A stretch of DNA of 64,000 nt from contig NC_026506.1 of the NCBI RefSeq assembly GCF_000182925.2, forward strand, positions 806,001 through 870,000, in the 5' to 3' direction. Shown piece by piece: positions 53,528 to 64,000 of this stretch (positions are counted from its first letter, which is position 1; the number at the start of each line of letters is the position of its first letter). The notes beneath the pieces were generated by a model. The model saw nothing but the letters and a program-made list of their open reading frames with translations. It did not search any database and had not been told where the DNA came from. A program made the translations under genes and the position numbers. The stretch comes from Neurospora crassa OR74A (lineage: Eukaryota > Ascomycota > Sordariomycetes > Sordariales > Sordariaceae).

Positions 53528-56456
53528 ATGGCGATGAATAACGACTCACCGTACCGCCAAGCGGCAGCTAAACTACCCGTTTATCTTGCCAGTGTTCTAC
53601 GAAAAAGAAGAGCTTTTCTCTTCGCCGTCTTATTCACCATCACCATCTTCTTCCTCTTCTCTCCTTTCTCACCCGACATCGCTGGTTCCTATGGCAAACA
53701 CTCCAGCTCAAGCCCATCCTATGGGGCGGTCAAAAACCACAATGTCAATGACTTCCTGCGATTCATTGACCCCCTCATCGGCACTACCAACGGCGGCCAC
53801 GTCTTCCCCGGTGCCACGCTGCCCTACGGCATGGCCAAAGCCGTGGCTGACACCGCCTCGCCCGCCGAGAACGCCGCCGGCTTCGTGTCCGACGACAACC
53901 CCATCACCGGCTTCTCGCACATGCACGACTCCGGCACGGGCGGCCAGCCCTCTCTGGGAAACTTCCCGCTCTTTGTGCATCCGGGCTGTGTAGACGACGA
54001 CTACACCAAATGCGACTTCTCCCTTTCTGATCGACCGCTCAACCGCGTCCCTGATTCCGTCTATGCTTCACCAGGGTACTTCACCGTGAACATCACCAAT
54101 GGCGTCAGGGCCGAGATGACGACTACCCACCACTCCGTTCTCTACCGCTTTTCCTTCCCCGGCACAGAGGCGGTGCCCTTCGCCAAGGGCGTGGCGCCTT
54201 ATAGTCCACTTATCTTGGTAGACCTGGTCGACCTCATGAACAGTCGCTCCAGGGGTAACATCAAAGTTGACCCCGAAACTGGCCGGATCATGGGTGACGG
54301 GCGGTACGGCCCTTCTTTTGGATCGGGGCATTACCACGCTTATTTCTGCGCGGATTTCAAGGGTGCCAAGATCAGAAAGACAGGGACGTTCGAGTCGAAT
54401 AAAGCTACGGACGAGAAACAGCTTCTTGAAGGCGTCGGGTGGGGGTCGGCGGGTGCTTGGATCCAGTTTGAGAAGCCTGACGAAGAGATGAAGGACTCGA
54501 TTCTGGCGAGAGTGGGTGTGTCGTTTATGTCCGTGGATAAGGCGTGTGAGAATGCGGAGAGGGAGATGGAGGATTGGGACTTTGAGAGGGTTGAAAGGGA
54601 TGCAAGAGAGGCGTGGAGGGAGAAGTTGGATGTGGTGAGGGTGGATGCGAATGGGACCAGTGAGGAGTTGCAGACTACTTTTTGGAGTGGACTGTATAGG
54701 ACGTTGTTGAGTCCGCAAAATTATACGGGGGAAAACCCGTTGTGGAATTCGAGCGAGCCGTATTTTGACTCGTAAGTCTGGCAACCAGGAAAGGGGGAAC
54801 AGAAAGATGCTAACGTTGCGTAGGTTCTACTGCATCTGGGATTCATTCAGAGCTCAACACCCCCTTCTAACAGTCATCGACCCAAAGGCACAAACCGAGA
54901 TGATCAGGGCCTTGATTGACATCTACAGACACGAAGGCAAACTGCCTGACTGTCGCATGTCCTTTTGCAAAGGCTACACCCAAGGCGGTTCTAACGCGGA
55001 CGTAGTCATCGCCGACGCCTTCGTCAAGGGTCTCACAGCCGACATCGACTGGAAGACAGCCTACGAAGCCGTCCTCTCCGACGCCGAAATCGAGCCCCGA
55101 AACTGGGGTCTCTCCGGCCGCGGCAACCTCGTCTCCTGGCACGATCGCGGCTACATTCCCCAGAACGACGTGGACACGAACGGCACCGGCCCAGCCTCGC
55201 GCTCCATCTCTCGTGGCGTCGAGTACGCCTACAACGACTTTTGCATCTCCCTCCTATCCCAGGGTCTATCCAAGTCCCCCTCTCTCCTCGGTGCTTCTTC
55301 TACGTCTTCAGAAGTCGCAGACTCCTCCTCTTACCGCCCCAACATCTCAACCCCCTGGACCTCCCTCACCGCCGACATCACCAAATACCACCACCGCGGC
55401 GCCAACTGGCGCAACTACTGGAACCCTTCCGCAAAGGACCTCTTCCGCGATGACCACACCACCCAATCCGAAGACACCCCCTACTTCTCCGGCCAAAACG
55501 TCTCCTCCTCCCAGGTACCAAAAGGCTACACCATCCAATCGCCCTTTGTCGGCTTCCTCCAACCACGCACACTTGCCGGCACCTTCCGGTACCACCCCGC
55601 GCGCACCTGCAGTCCCATCCAAAACCAGCACTCGTGCTACTACGACACGGCGCTGGACGTCTACGAAGGGTCACCGTGGCTCTACTCCTTTTTCGCGCCG
55701 CAGTCCATGTCGACGCTGATCCGACTCATGGGCGGGGCCGACACGTTCGTCAAGCGATTGGAATACTACCATTCAAGCGGCATCGCCTACATGGGCAACG
55801 AACAATCGTTCCTGACCGTGTTTCAGTTCCACTACGCCGGTCGTCCGGGCCTGAGTTCCAAGTGGCTGCGGAACTATATACCACAGATGTTCAACGCCAG
55901 CGTCAACGGCATCCCGGGAAACGACGATTGTGCCATGGGGGCCTTCACCACGTGGGGCATGGGACTGGGTGTTTTCCCCGTTGCGGGGCAGGACGTGTAC
56001 TTGATTGTCCCGCCGTTTTTCAAAGAGGTCAAGGTGAGGGCCGGGATGGACCTTAAAGCATCATCGTCCTCTCCTTCTCCTTCTCGTGACTACTACCTCT
56101 ACTCGGAGAAAAAAAAGGAAGCAAAATGGGCGGTGATCAGAACCGTCAATTTCGATGCTGAAATGCAAGGCAGGAACGGTGGGAAACCGGTTTATATCCA
56201 GTCTGCCAAGTTGAATGGGAAGAAATACACCAAGAATTGGATCACGCATGAGTTCTTTGAACAGGGCGGGTTGTTGGAGTTGGTGGTTGGACCGGAAGAA
56301 AGTTTGGGCAAGGATGGGTGGGGCACAAACCGAGAGGATTTGCCGCCTAGTTATTATGAGGATGAGAAATTCTGGGAGGAGTGGGAGAGGATGGATAGGG
56401 AGAGGACAGAGAGGTGGAAGGAGGAGGAAAAGGCGAAGGAAGAGGGGAATCGATGA
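53528..56456 (+). CDS. GH92 alpha-1,2-mannosidase-like glycosidase
   Basis: Glycoside hydrolase family 92 (calcium-dependent alpha-mannosidases), 958 residues, joined 53528..54771 and 54824..56456. The junction restores PYFDS-FYCIWDSFRAQHPL. Family segments: FIDPLIGTTNGGHVFPGATL, GFSHMHDSGTGG, YDTALDVYEGSPWLYSFFAP, and GNDDCAMGAFTTWGMGLGVF near the C-terminal catalytic region. Residues about 30-50 (FLFAVLFTITIFFLF after KRR) form one membrane segment without a cleavage site, so a type II anchor in the secretory pathway is likely. The C-terminus is a charged Glu/Arg/Lys tail. Substrate is probably mannose-containing N- or O-glycans, by family. It stands alone with wide spaces on both sides. 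Confidence 0.92.
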
Positions 56457-57686
56457 GGTTGATGATGGGTATTAAGAAGTACTCTTTTCTTGAGGTGGGT
56501 AAATAGATCCTAATGAGATTTTAGCTGGGTAGTAGGTTACGAGCTGAACTCATCCTTGTTGCCTCAGTTGTTGTGATTTCTGTGACGAACGGATGCTATT
56601 TTAAACCATAACCATTTGAATTCGTCGATATGGAATGATGGCGTTCAAATTGGTGTACCTATATCTCGTTGGCGGCTCTGTTGGGATTACTTCGTATTGT
56701 CTTGCTTCTTCTTTGACACTCGTTGTTCGTTTCATCACTCCGAGGTCAGTGACGACAGCACATGAAGACTCAAAGCTGTCGATCAGTATAAAATATGGCC
56801 TGGAACAACATCCAAGCTCAAGGGATGGACTGTAACCGCAACCAGAAGCCACGTACCGCTTACCCAGCATCACAATCAAGAATTCACTGATATCAACTTG
56901 ATAGCATCTATTGGCTTATCTCTACCCTCTAGCTGAGCAATTTTCGATCCTCCTTCTGCCATTCATCCGGGATTCAACCCCATAAGAAGTCCCATTACCC
57001 CCATTTCTCATGGGCAATCTGGACAATGAAGATGCTGGTCTATATCCCTTTCCTTCCCACTCTTGTTACATGACCGGGTTCTAAAACATTCGCTCTGTTA
57101 CTGTCTCGAGAGCGAAAAGAATGTGTTCCCTAAGATGCCCGAGCTTAACCTCCCCTTCTGTGAAAACGCGGCTGAAGAAACCCGACATTCCGGACCAATT
57201 GCAGATAATCACTTTTGGCCAGTTTTCCCTCCCTAACCGTAAACGCCAAATCGTTGATAAAACATAAGGAACATAATCATACCCCTTCAGATGGCCAACC
57301 CTGTATGATGCGACACCACGCTCCATCACAAGGAGAGAAAGAAAAGGCAAGCCTGTCAATACATGAGGATGACTTTGAATCAATATCATATCGAGATACT
57401 GCTTGTAAAAGTCGTCATGCACACAAGGAACAAACTGCACCCCACCTGCTGGAGATACTTTTTAAAATCCATCCACTGCCAATTCGGCCATCGCACCGTG
57501 ATGGGGTTGCATGGGATCGGGAGAGATTAAATCATAATTGTCGTCAAGCGAAGTGTGGTATCAAATAAACTTTTCCGGACCCCCCGTTGCGAGATCGACC
57601 CTAGAGAGTTGAATGGAGAACATGAAGAAACATCTGAGAAACACCTATGCCGGTGCGTGGGAAATCATCCATCGCTCAGGGCACAT
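56457..57686. other. Convergent 3' flanks of the GH92 gene and pab1
   Basis: 1.2 kb between two genes that end toward each other. No coding pattern. The final part is the 3' UTR of the poly(A)-binding protein gene. Confidence 0.45.
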
Positions 57687-60039
57687 TTAAGCCTTCTGCT
57701 CCTCCGGCTTCTGCTCCTCAGCCTTGGGCTGCTCGCCGTTGGCCTCAGCGGGCTGCTGGGTGGGCTGCTGGCCCTGAGTCTTGAGGTACTCGTCATACAC
57801 GGCAAGAGCCTCCTGGACCTTGACGTTAAGAGCGTTGTCATCCTCGAACCTACAGAGAGACAGGTTAGCGATATGTAGAAGAGTCAGGAATAGACATGTA
57901 GACTTACAGGTTGATCAGCTCAGCGTTGTCCATCTCGAGGAGCATGCCGGTGATCTTGCCAGCAAGAGCGGGCTGGATGGCCTGGATCTTGGGGAAGAGG
58001 TTCTCGCCAATGATCTGCTTCTGGGCCTGAGGATCCTGAGTGGTAGCGAGCTGAGCCTGGAGGAAAGAGCCAGCGCTGAGGTCGGCAGGAGCGCCAGGAA
58101 TGGGGGAGGCACCACGGCCGGCAGCCATAAAGTTAGCGTTGCCGCGAGGAGTGCCGCGACCGCCACCGTTCTGGGGACGACCGGCAGGGGGGTAGCCGGG
58201 AACGGCAGGGCCGCCCTGGAGACCCTGGGGAATACCGGCGGGGATGCCCTGAGGACCCCGGCCAGCGGGACCGCCACGGCCACCACCAAGAGCACCAACC
58301 TGGCCCATAGCAGCCATGTACTGAGGGGTGTTAGGAGGGAAAGCACCAGGGCCGAACTGGTTGATGGGGTAACCCATAGGGGGCATCTGCTGGGGAGGGA
58401 CGCCACCGCGGCCACCCTGCTGGTAGGGGTACTGGCCAGGGCGACCACCCTGAACGCCGGGGACGATACCACCCTGGGGGAAGGGGACGCCACGACCGCC
58501 GGGGGCGGGCATGAAACCAGGCTGCTGACCAGCGTAGTAGACAGGAGCCTGCATGTACTGCTGGGGCATACCAGCCTGGGCAGCGGCCTGCTGCATGCGG
58601 AGCTGGTTGCGAGCCTGGATGCTGGCCTCAAGCTGGCTCTTGCGGACATCCTTGCGCTGGGCAAGAGCGACGTAGAGGGGCTTGCCATCGACCATGCGCT
58701 GGTTCATCTCAGTGACGGCCTTGGTGGCATCATCGGGGTTGCTAAAGCAAACGAAGCCGAAGCCCTTGCTCTTGCCGAGCTTGCGGTCACCCTTCTTCTC
58801 AGTCTTCTTCTCAGAGCCCTCATTCTGCTCCTCCTCCTTGGTCTCACCCTCCTTCTTGTTCTCCTTGTCCTTCTCATCCTTCTCCTCGGAGCCCTCGATC
58901 AGAGAATCGCGCATGACCTTGGCGGAGGTGATGGGGCCATACTCAGAGAACATGGCACGGAGCTTGTCGTCATCGACATCATCGCCGAGGTTCTTGATGT
59001 ACAGGTTGACACCCTGGTACTTGTTGGCCTTCTCGAGGCGGGCAGCCTCGTAGGACTTGCGGAGCTCCTCCTCGCGCTCGTGCTTCTTCTGGGCACGGCC
59101 GACGTAGAGGTCCTGGCCACGGAAGTCCTTGCCGTTGAGCTCATCAACAGCCTGGGCAGCAGCCTCGTGGGTGGTGAAGTTGACGAAACCGAAGCCACGG
59201 GACTTGCCCTCCTGGTCACGGGCAAGGGAGGAAGAAGTGACCTCACCGAACTTGGCGAAGAGCTCACGGAACTCCTCGTCGGTGACCTCGTTGTTAATGT
59301 TCTTGACATAAACGTTGGTGAAGTTGGCCTTCATCTCCTCGAACTTGCTCTGGCGGTCCTTCTTGGGAATGTGGTGGCCAACGTAGACCTTCTTCTCGTT
59401 CAAAAGCATGCCGTTGACGTGCTTGATGGCCTGGGAGGCAGCCTCATCGGTCTCGTAGTGGACGAAACCGTAGCCCTTGGAGTTACCGTGCTCATCCTGG
59501 GCAACCTTGCAGGAAAGGATGTTGCCGAAAGCAGCAAAGGTGTCGTGAAGAGCCTTGTTATCAATGGCAGCGTCGAGGTTCTTGATGAAGATGTTGCCGG
59601 CACCGGTCTTGCGGAGGGCGGGGTCACGCTGGGACCACATGATGCGGCAAGGGCGGCCCTTGATCAGGGTGTAGTTGAGCTCCTCAAGAGCCTTCTCGCC
59701 GTCAGCGGTGGTGTTGTAGTTGACGTAGGCATAGCCGAGGGAGCGACGGGTGACAGCATCGCGGCAGACACGAATGGAGGCGACAGAGCCGATCTGGGAG
59801 AAGAGCTCGAAGAGCATGGCCTCGGTGACGGAGGGGTCAAGCTCGCCGACATAGAGAGAGGCGGAAGCCTGGGGGTGAGGGGCAGCAGTGGGGGTAGGAG
59901 CAGCCTCAGCACCCTCGGCCTGGGCCTCGGGGACAGCGCTGGTGTCGATGGGGGCCGGGGCAGCGGCCTTGTTGTCGAGGCTGGTGTTGCCGAGGTCAGC
60001 GGCGAGCTGGTCGACAGCGGCGGTAGAAGTGGCAGCCAT
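57687..60039 (-). CDS. pab1: Poly(A)-binding protein Pab1
   Basis: Main cytoplasmic poly(A)-tail binder, acting in translation initiation, termination and deadenylation. 764 residues from minus-strand exons 60039..57908 and 57849..57687. Four RRMs: [20 protein letters not shown] (about 61-140), [11 protein letters not shown] (about 150-225), [11 protein letters not shown] (about 243-318) and [11 protein letters not shown] (from about 345). RRM4 has a charged Lys/Glu insert of about 43 residues between VMRDS and [11 protein letters not shown], in the beta2-beta3 loop. A Gly/Pro/Gln-rich linker follows, then the MLLE domain ([20 protein letters not shown]) which continues across the intron ([22 protein letters not shown]). 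The tail ends in Gln/Glu/Pro repeats. The MLLE domain is the docking site for PAM2 motifs such as the one in the eRF3 encoded in this window. Confidence 0.97.
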
Positions 60040-63000
60040 TTTTGCTGGTTAAACTGTAGATTCTGTATGATGGATGGAACTGTCAGCGTCCGTATCCTTT
60101 TGTGTGTGTCTGTGTCTCTGATCAAGGCGCCGAGGGGTAACCGATGTGTCGACCGACGACGACAGCGGAAAGGAGGAGGAGAGGACAAGTCTCAATTGAC
60201 GTGACGTTGGGCGGGCGGCACTGGCGGCGGCCACGGCGACGACGACAACGACGATGGCAAGGCAGGAGGAATTGATAGTGCGACGAGCAACGTACCCGAG
60301 ATCTAGAGTTGTGTGGAGCAAGTAAAACCGGCGCGGAGAACGGGCGACGGTATTGACAAAGAGGGAGGATGAACTCGACTGGTCAAGGACGAGATTCGGG
60401 AGAGGGAGAGGAAGACTGGTGGACTTGGAGACTTGGGTAAATGTCTTCCAAAAAAGGTGGGTGGATTTGGTGGGTTTTATGGGGTTTTGTATGGATGGGG
60501 GGGATTTCTCTTTTTTCGGCGATTTTCAAATTTTTTTGGTGAGGTTTTGTTTGTCACAGACAAGAAGTAGATAGAACAGAGACCGAGAGGGTAAATGTTC
60601 GTACTTATCTGACTTCTTTCTGGCTTCGGTTTGGAGGAGTTTCCTGAGGATAAAGGGCGTGAGGTCCGCTGAAGAAAGAAGAGGAGGAGAAAGAGGGCAA
60701 GAAGCAACGACGCCCGGATGGCTCACGTCTTAATGCGGAGGTCAGATTTTTTTTCTTTCCCGCCCACGCATCTTGTGGTTGCGCACTGTGCCGCGCCCCT
60801 CGTAGCCGGTGAAGTGCGGCTAGGGCGGTCAGGGCATGCGGGTATCGGGGTGGCATGGGCTGCAAAACCTTGATTTATCGATAGGACCCGCCAGGAATTC
60901 TCGCATAAAGGCATCCATCCACCTGTGCAGACTGCAGACCAGACCGGAGATCCAGCGAAACGTGCGACTTCCAACTTTGCCTGGCACTTCCACTTGCTCC
61001 CGGGCCACCACCTGAGATCAAGCATACTTACGGTACTGTGGTCGACCATGGCTGACGACGACTCATGCCAACAACAGGCAGACATGGGCACTTATTCATG
61101 AACCCTGGAGGGTTGTTATGAAACCCTGCGTTTCAGCCGTACCTATTTGGTATAAACCGGCGAGATTCACTTGTATTGAATCACGGGACATTCCATCTCA
61201 GTTGGCGGTTGGAGTTGAAGATGCAATAGGTTACAGCGGTGTGCCGGATTTTGGCACTGGGTCGCTGGCATCTGTCCCATCACCATGGAACAATGCTAAC
61301 GACCGCCTTACCTTTCTGGAAGTCCGCTAGCAAACGGCATTGCTGCTGCATTCGTGCCACGGGCATATTTCACACCAGACAAAAATAGAGAAGTAAAACG
61401 GATGTCCTGAGTATCAGCATTCGCAGTCCATTTCACCTGCAAAAAAGACATTGTTGGCAAAGCCGCGCACGGAACCTTGGATGGGGCAACTTGGCCGGAT
61501 GACCTGCCAGGATGTTGCAGTCATATACTGGTTAGCCAGCGGCAAAAACCAAAGTCTGGAACAGGGCATCTTGGGTACTCGAACAGTTCGAGCGTAATGA
61601 CACATCCTAACATTTCGACGAAAAGGTTTTGGTCCTGATGGCGGCTGCTGTCTGTTGAGGTTGGTCCCATTGTGGTGATTGGTCCCTGTGCCGGGTCAAG
61701 TCTAACATGGAAAAGAACAAGATGTCAAGATCGGCTTGATACAAATACCCGAACCAGTCCCACCCGAGTTGCTGCTGGGTTCATCTGGAAAAGGAAGGAA
61801 CTCGTATGAAGATATTCATATATCAAGACTACCTCCACCACCGTTAGCGCAGCAATTGGCACGGCGGACACCACAATCACTCAATCAAGAAGTCAAGTGA
61901 AGTGGAAGGAACCAAGGCGGGAGCAGGCATCTGACGGACGACGCTGCTTGGCTGTGTCCCAGACTAGCCTTGCCAGCCCAGGGCTTGTTTGACCTCTGGC
62001 CTTCGTGTTTGTGAGTAGGCCGGGGCGGGCATGGGCCATAGAACCCGTATTCATCGTCATTGAATTGGACATCAAAAAGGCACCATCCTGTTGTAGTTGA
62101 TGGACGACAACAACCATTCAGGATTCTCTTCAGGTATAGAATCCTTACATAACTCTTCATTCGCCCGGACGAGCAATGTGCTCGAGATACCACCAGTCTT
62201 GTTACCTAGAGGTACCTCTATGTACCATGCTTCACATGTTTCAATGGATGTCATCGATGCCCAGCCTGCCTGCCCCGGGCGATAAGATAACACAGACAAA
62301 GGAAAGAGGGGTCATCTCCCAAGGCACCTCGCTGTACCTGGATTCCTGCTGAGGTACCTACCTCGACACTCAATCATGAGATCTACCACCAGAAACCTTT
62401 TGATGCTCAGCGCCGACGTTAACGTTCCGAAGCTCGTCGTAGGATTCAATCCGCGCTGGTGTTGTAGCAAGCCTCTACTCTAGGTCCCAAACAATGTGTC
62501 GCTAGCGCTGAGATACATGTCACTTCAGTTGGTTGATCGAGCTTATCAAGACATCGATTCGGGTTGGTGGCAGCGACTGAACTTTCTGGAACAGCTACCT
62601 CTACTGGTGCCTACCATTGTCTGGATTAGTGATGATTTGTTAGTGCAGTACCTAGACAGGTGCAAGTGCCGTAGCACTCCGCTAGCTATTTAGGTACCAT
62701 AACAGTGGGCACACACCTGAAAGGTACGCAAAAACAGCGGGGATGTTGCTTCCAACCCAACAACGGCCAGGTAGCCGGCCATCGTCTCGTCATCACTGCC
62801 ATCACTGCCGTGCCATCTCCATGAGCAACCTCCTGCAGTCCAACACGGGGACATCAACCACACCGTTCACGACGACCAACTGCAAGACAACACCTCCAGC
62901 GCGGAGATCCCGGCTCGTACGACCTCCTAGTTCAAGTCCGAATATCTACACCGCATCAGAACACTTTCAAAAATATATAATATTCATTCGATATAATATC

Positions 63001-63116
63001 AACCTGCGCAATTCCACGCCTAAGCTTCCCTCCTCTCGCCACTCGTCCGCCCTCCGATCTTCCGTGTTAGTGTTGGGGAATCTCGAATATCAAACCAAAC
63101 ACTCGAGTCACTAGCC
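60040..63116. promoter_or_regulatory. 3.1-kb divergent upstream region, pab1 and HECT gene
   Basis: Upstream DNA for two divergent genes. Next to pab1 the sequence is GA/CT-rich and likely forms a long leader, possibly with a 5'-UTR intron (not resolvable). A palindromic AGAGGTACCTCT lies within 62208-62219. The last 250 bases before 63117 are A/C-rich leader. No gene supported in between. Confidence 0.4.
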
Positions 63117-64000
63117 ATGTTTCCCACCTTTACTGGTAGCTCTAGGAAAGGTCGAAATGTCAACCTCAGCGGTCAACGGACAAGCAACCCCTTCACCAGC
63201 ACCTCATGGGGCGCCGGTTCAGCGACGGGAGCTTCCAAAACAGTAGCGCATGCCCAAGCAGAACGTCAGCAAAGGCAACAGGAACGAGACCGGCTCAGAG
63301 CGGCGCAACGAATACAACGAACATGGAGGGGACATCGTGTGCGACGAACCCTACGAGATGAACAACGCCAGGCTATCGACCGTCTGTACGAAGCGCAACC
63401 CGTTGATGCTGGGCAGAGGTCAGCGCAGGCATTACCTCTGGTGTTTGCCGCCTTCCAAGCTTTCAACGTACAAGACCGTCACAGGCTAGCTTTGGTTACC
63501 GAAGATCTTCTCCAGACAGACTTCTCTGCCTTTAGCTTGGTATTCTTGGGGTGGGACAAACTGGGCAAACTAAGGCGGATTTTACTTGCTGCTCTGACAA
63601 GGTGAGCAGTTCATGATTTTGGATCCCGAGTCATTATTCCACAACTGTCCAGCATGCTAATGTAGAGATGGCTTCTCGATAGGTGTGATCTCGGAAACGA
63701 GCAGACTCAGGTGGCTCTTTTCCTACGGGCCCTTGATGCGATCAGGACCAAGACGTCGGACTTCGAGACGTTTGGACAAGTTCTGGGAGAGTGGTACAAG
63801 GTACTCGGAAGGTTATGCCAGGAGACTGGTTTGCCCTCTTCTGTCCAAGAGCTCATTTGCAGTCTGGTGGTTGCACCGCTTGATGTACCCCACGATTTAG
63901 GTGTGTACCATTTGTTGGGATTCTCCCCATCGTACAAGAAAGCTTCTTTGACTAACTGTGGCCGTCCGTTTTTATGTAGACTTCAAACATACAGCCTACC
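63117..64000 (+). CDS. hul5: IQ/HECT E3 ubiquitin ligase (Hul5/UBE3B-like), 5' part
   Basis: N-terminal piece of a HECT-type ubiquitin ligase linked to proteasome-bound chain extension and quality control. Exons 63117..63601, 63683..63900 and 63980.. running off the right edge. The start MFPTFTGSSRKGRNVNLSGQ and NPFTSTSWG are typical of fungal Hul5-like proteins. An IQ-like motif follows at about residues 63-80 (AAQRIQRTWRGHRVRR), then a helical region (ALPLVFAAFQAFNVQDRHRL; ALFLRALDAIRTKTSDF). The HECT domain itself lies outside the window, so the class is inferred from the N-terminus. Donors are GTGAGC and GTGTGT; all phases agree. Confidence 0.8.

Noticed and set aside
57781-60204. 807-codon open frame antisense to pab1
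   Set aside because: Leu/Val/Gly-rich composition is the mirror of C-ending codon use in pab1; it runs through the pab1 intron and has no recognisable domain.
1-64000. 5S rRNA, tRNA, CRISPR or transposon
   Set aside because: Looked for B-box sequences, dispersed 5S-like sequence, direct-repeat arrays with spacers, and transposase or reverse-transcriptase motifs on both strands; none was convincing.

Overview
The window reads as nuclear DNA of a filamentous ascomycete, most likely a sordariomycete close to Neurospora/Sordaria. The reasons are many short GT-AG introns (about 40-190 nt) with CTAAC-like branch sites, C-ending codons in the conserved genes, pyrimidine-rich leaders, wide intergenic spaces, and the gene set itself. 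All exon joins were made by eye; each was checked for frame continuity and for restoration of family motifs. No strain or chromosome can be named from the sequence alone.

Left part (1-23 kb): the 3' part of the Nup98-Nup96/Nup145 nucleoporin gene; an F-box protein; a SNF2-family (Rad5/Rad16/Uls1-like) ATPase; Bfr2/AATF for ribosome biogenesis (minus strand), divergent from the mitochondrial Ind1/NUBPL Fe-S P-loop protein; a Yrb30-type Ran-binding protein (minus strand), divergent from translation termination factor eRF3/Sup35; and a short-chain dehydrogenase. Middle (23-40.3 kb): a 4.4-kb gene-poor stretch, a mitochondrial 2-oxoglutarate/malate-type carrier, the PAN2 deadenylase, a second gene-poor stretch of about 4.8 kb, and the Tudor splicing factor Spf30. 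Right part (41-64 kb): a Tco89-like TORC1 subunit, peroxisomal 3-ketoacyl-CoA thiolase, fructose-1,6-bisphosphatase, a degenerate gene remnant, a GH92 alpha-mannosidase, poly(A)-binding protein, and the 5' end of an IQ/HECT (Hul5/UBE3B-like) ubiquitin ligase.

Functional links: eRF3, PAN2 and poly(A)-binding protein all work at mRNA 3' ends (termination and deadenylation), and eRF3 carries a PAM2-like motif that could dock on the MLLE domain of the PABP encoded 40 kb away. Thiolase and fructose-1,6-bisphosphatase are tandem neighbours and both serve growth on fatty acids or C2 sources. I see no cluster that looks like an operon, defence island or secondary-metabolite cluster, and no tRNA, rRNA or CRISPR.

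The least ordinary observations are a 214-codon open frame continuing past the PAN2 stop codon, a broken spliced gene on the minus strand near 52 kb, a stop-free 108-nt intron in spf30, a GC-AG intron after an 8-codon first exon in PAN2, and the eRF3-PABP motif pairing.
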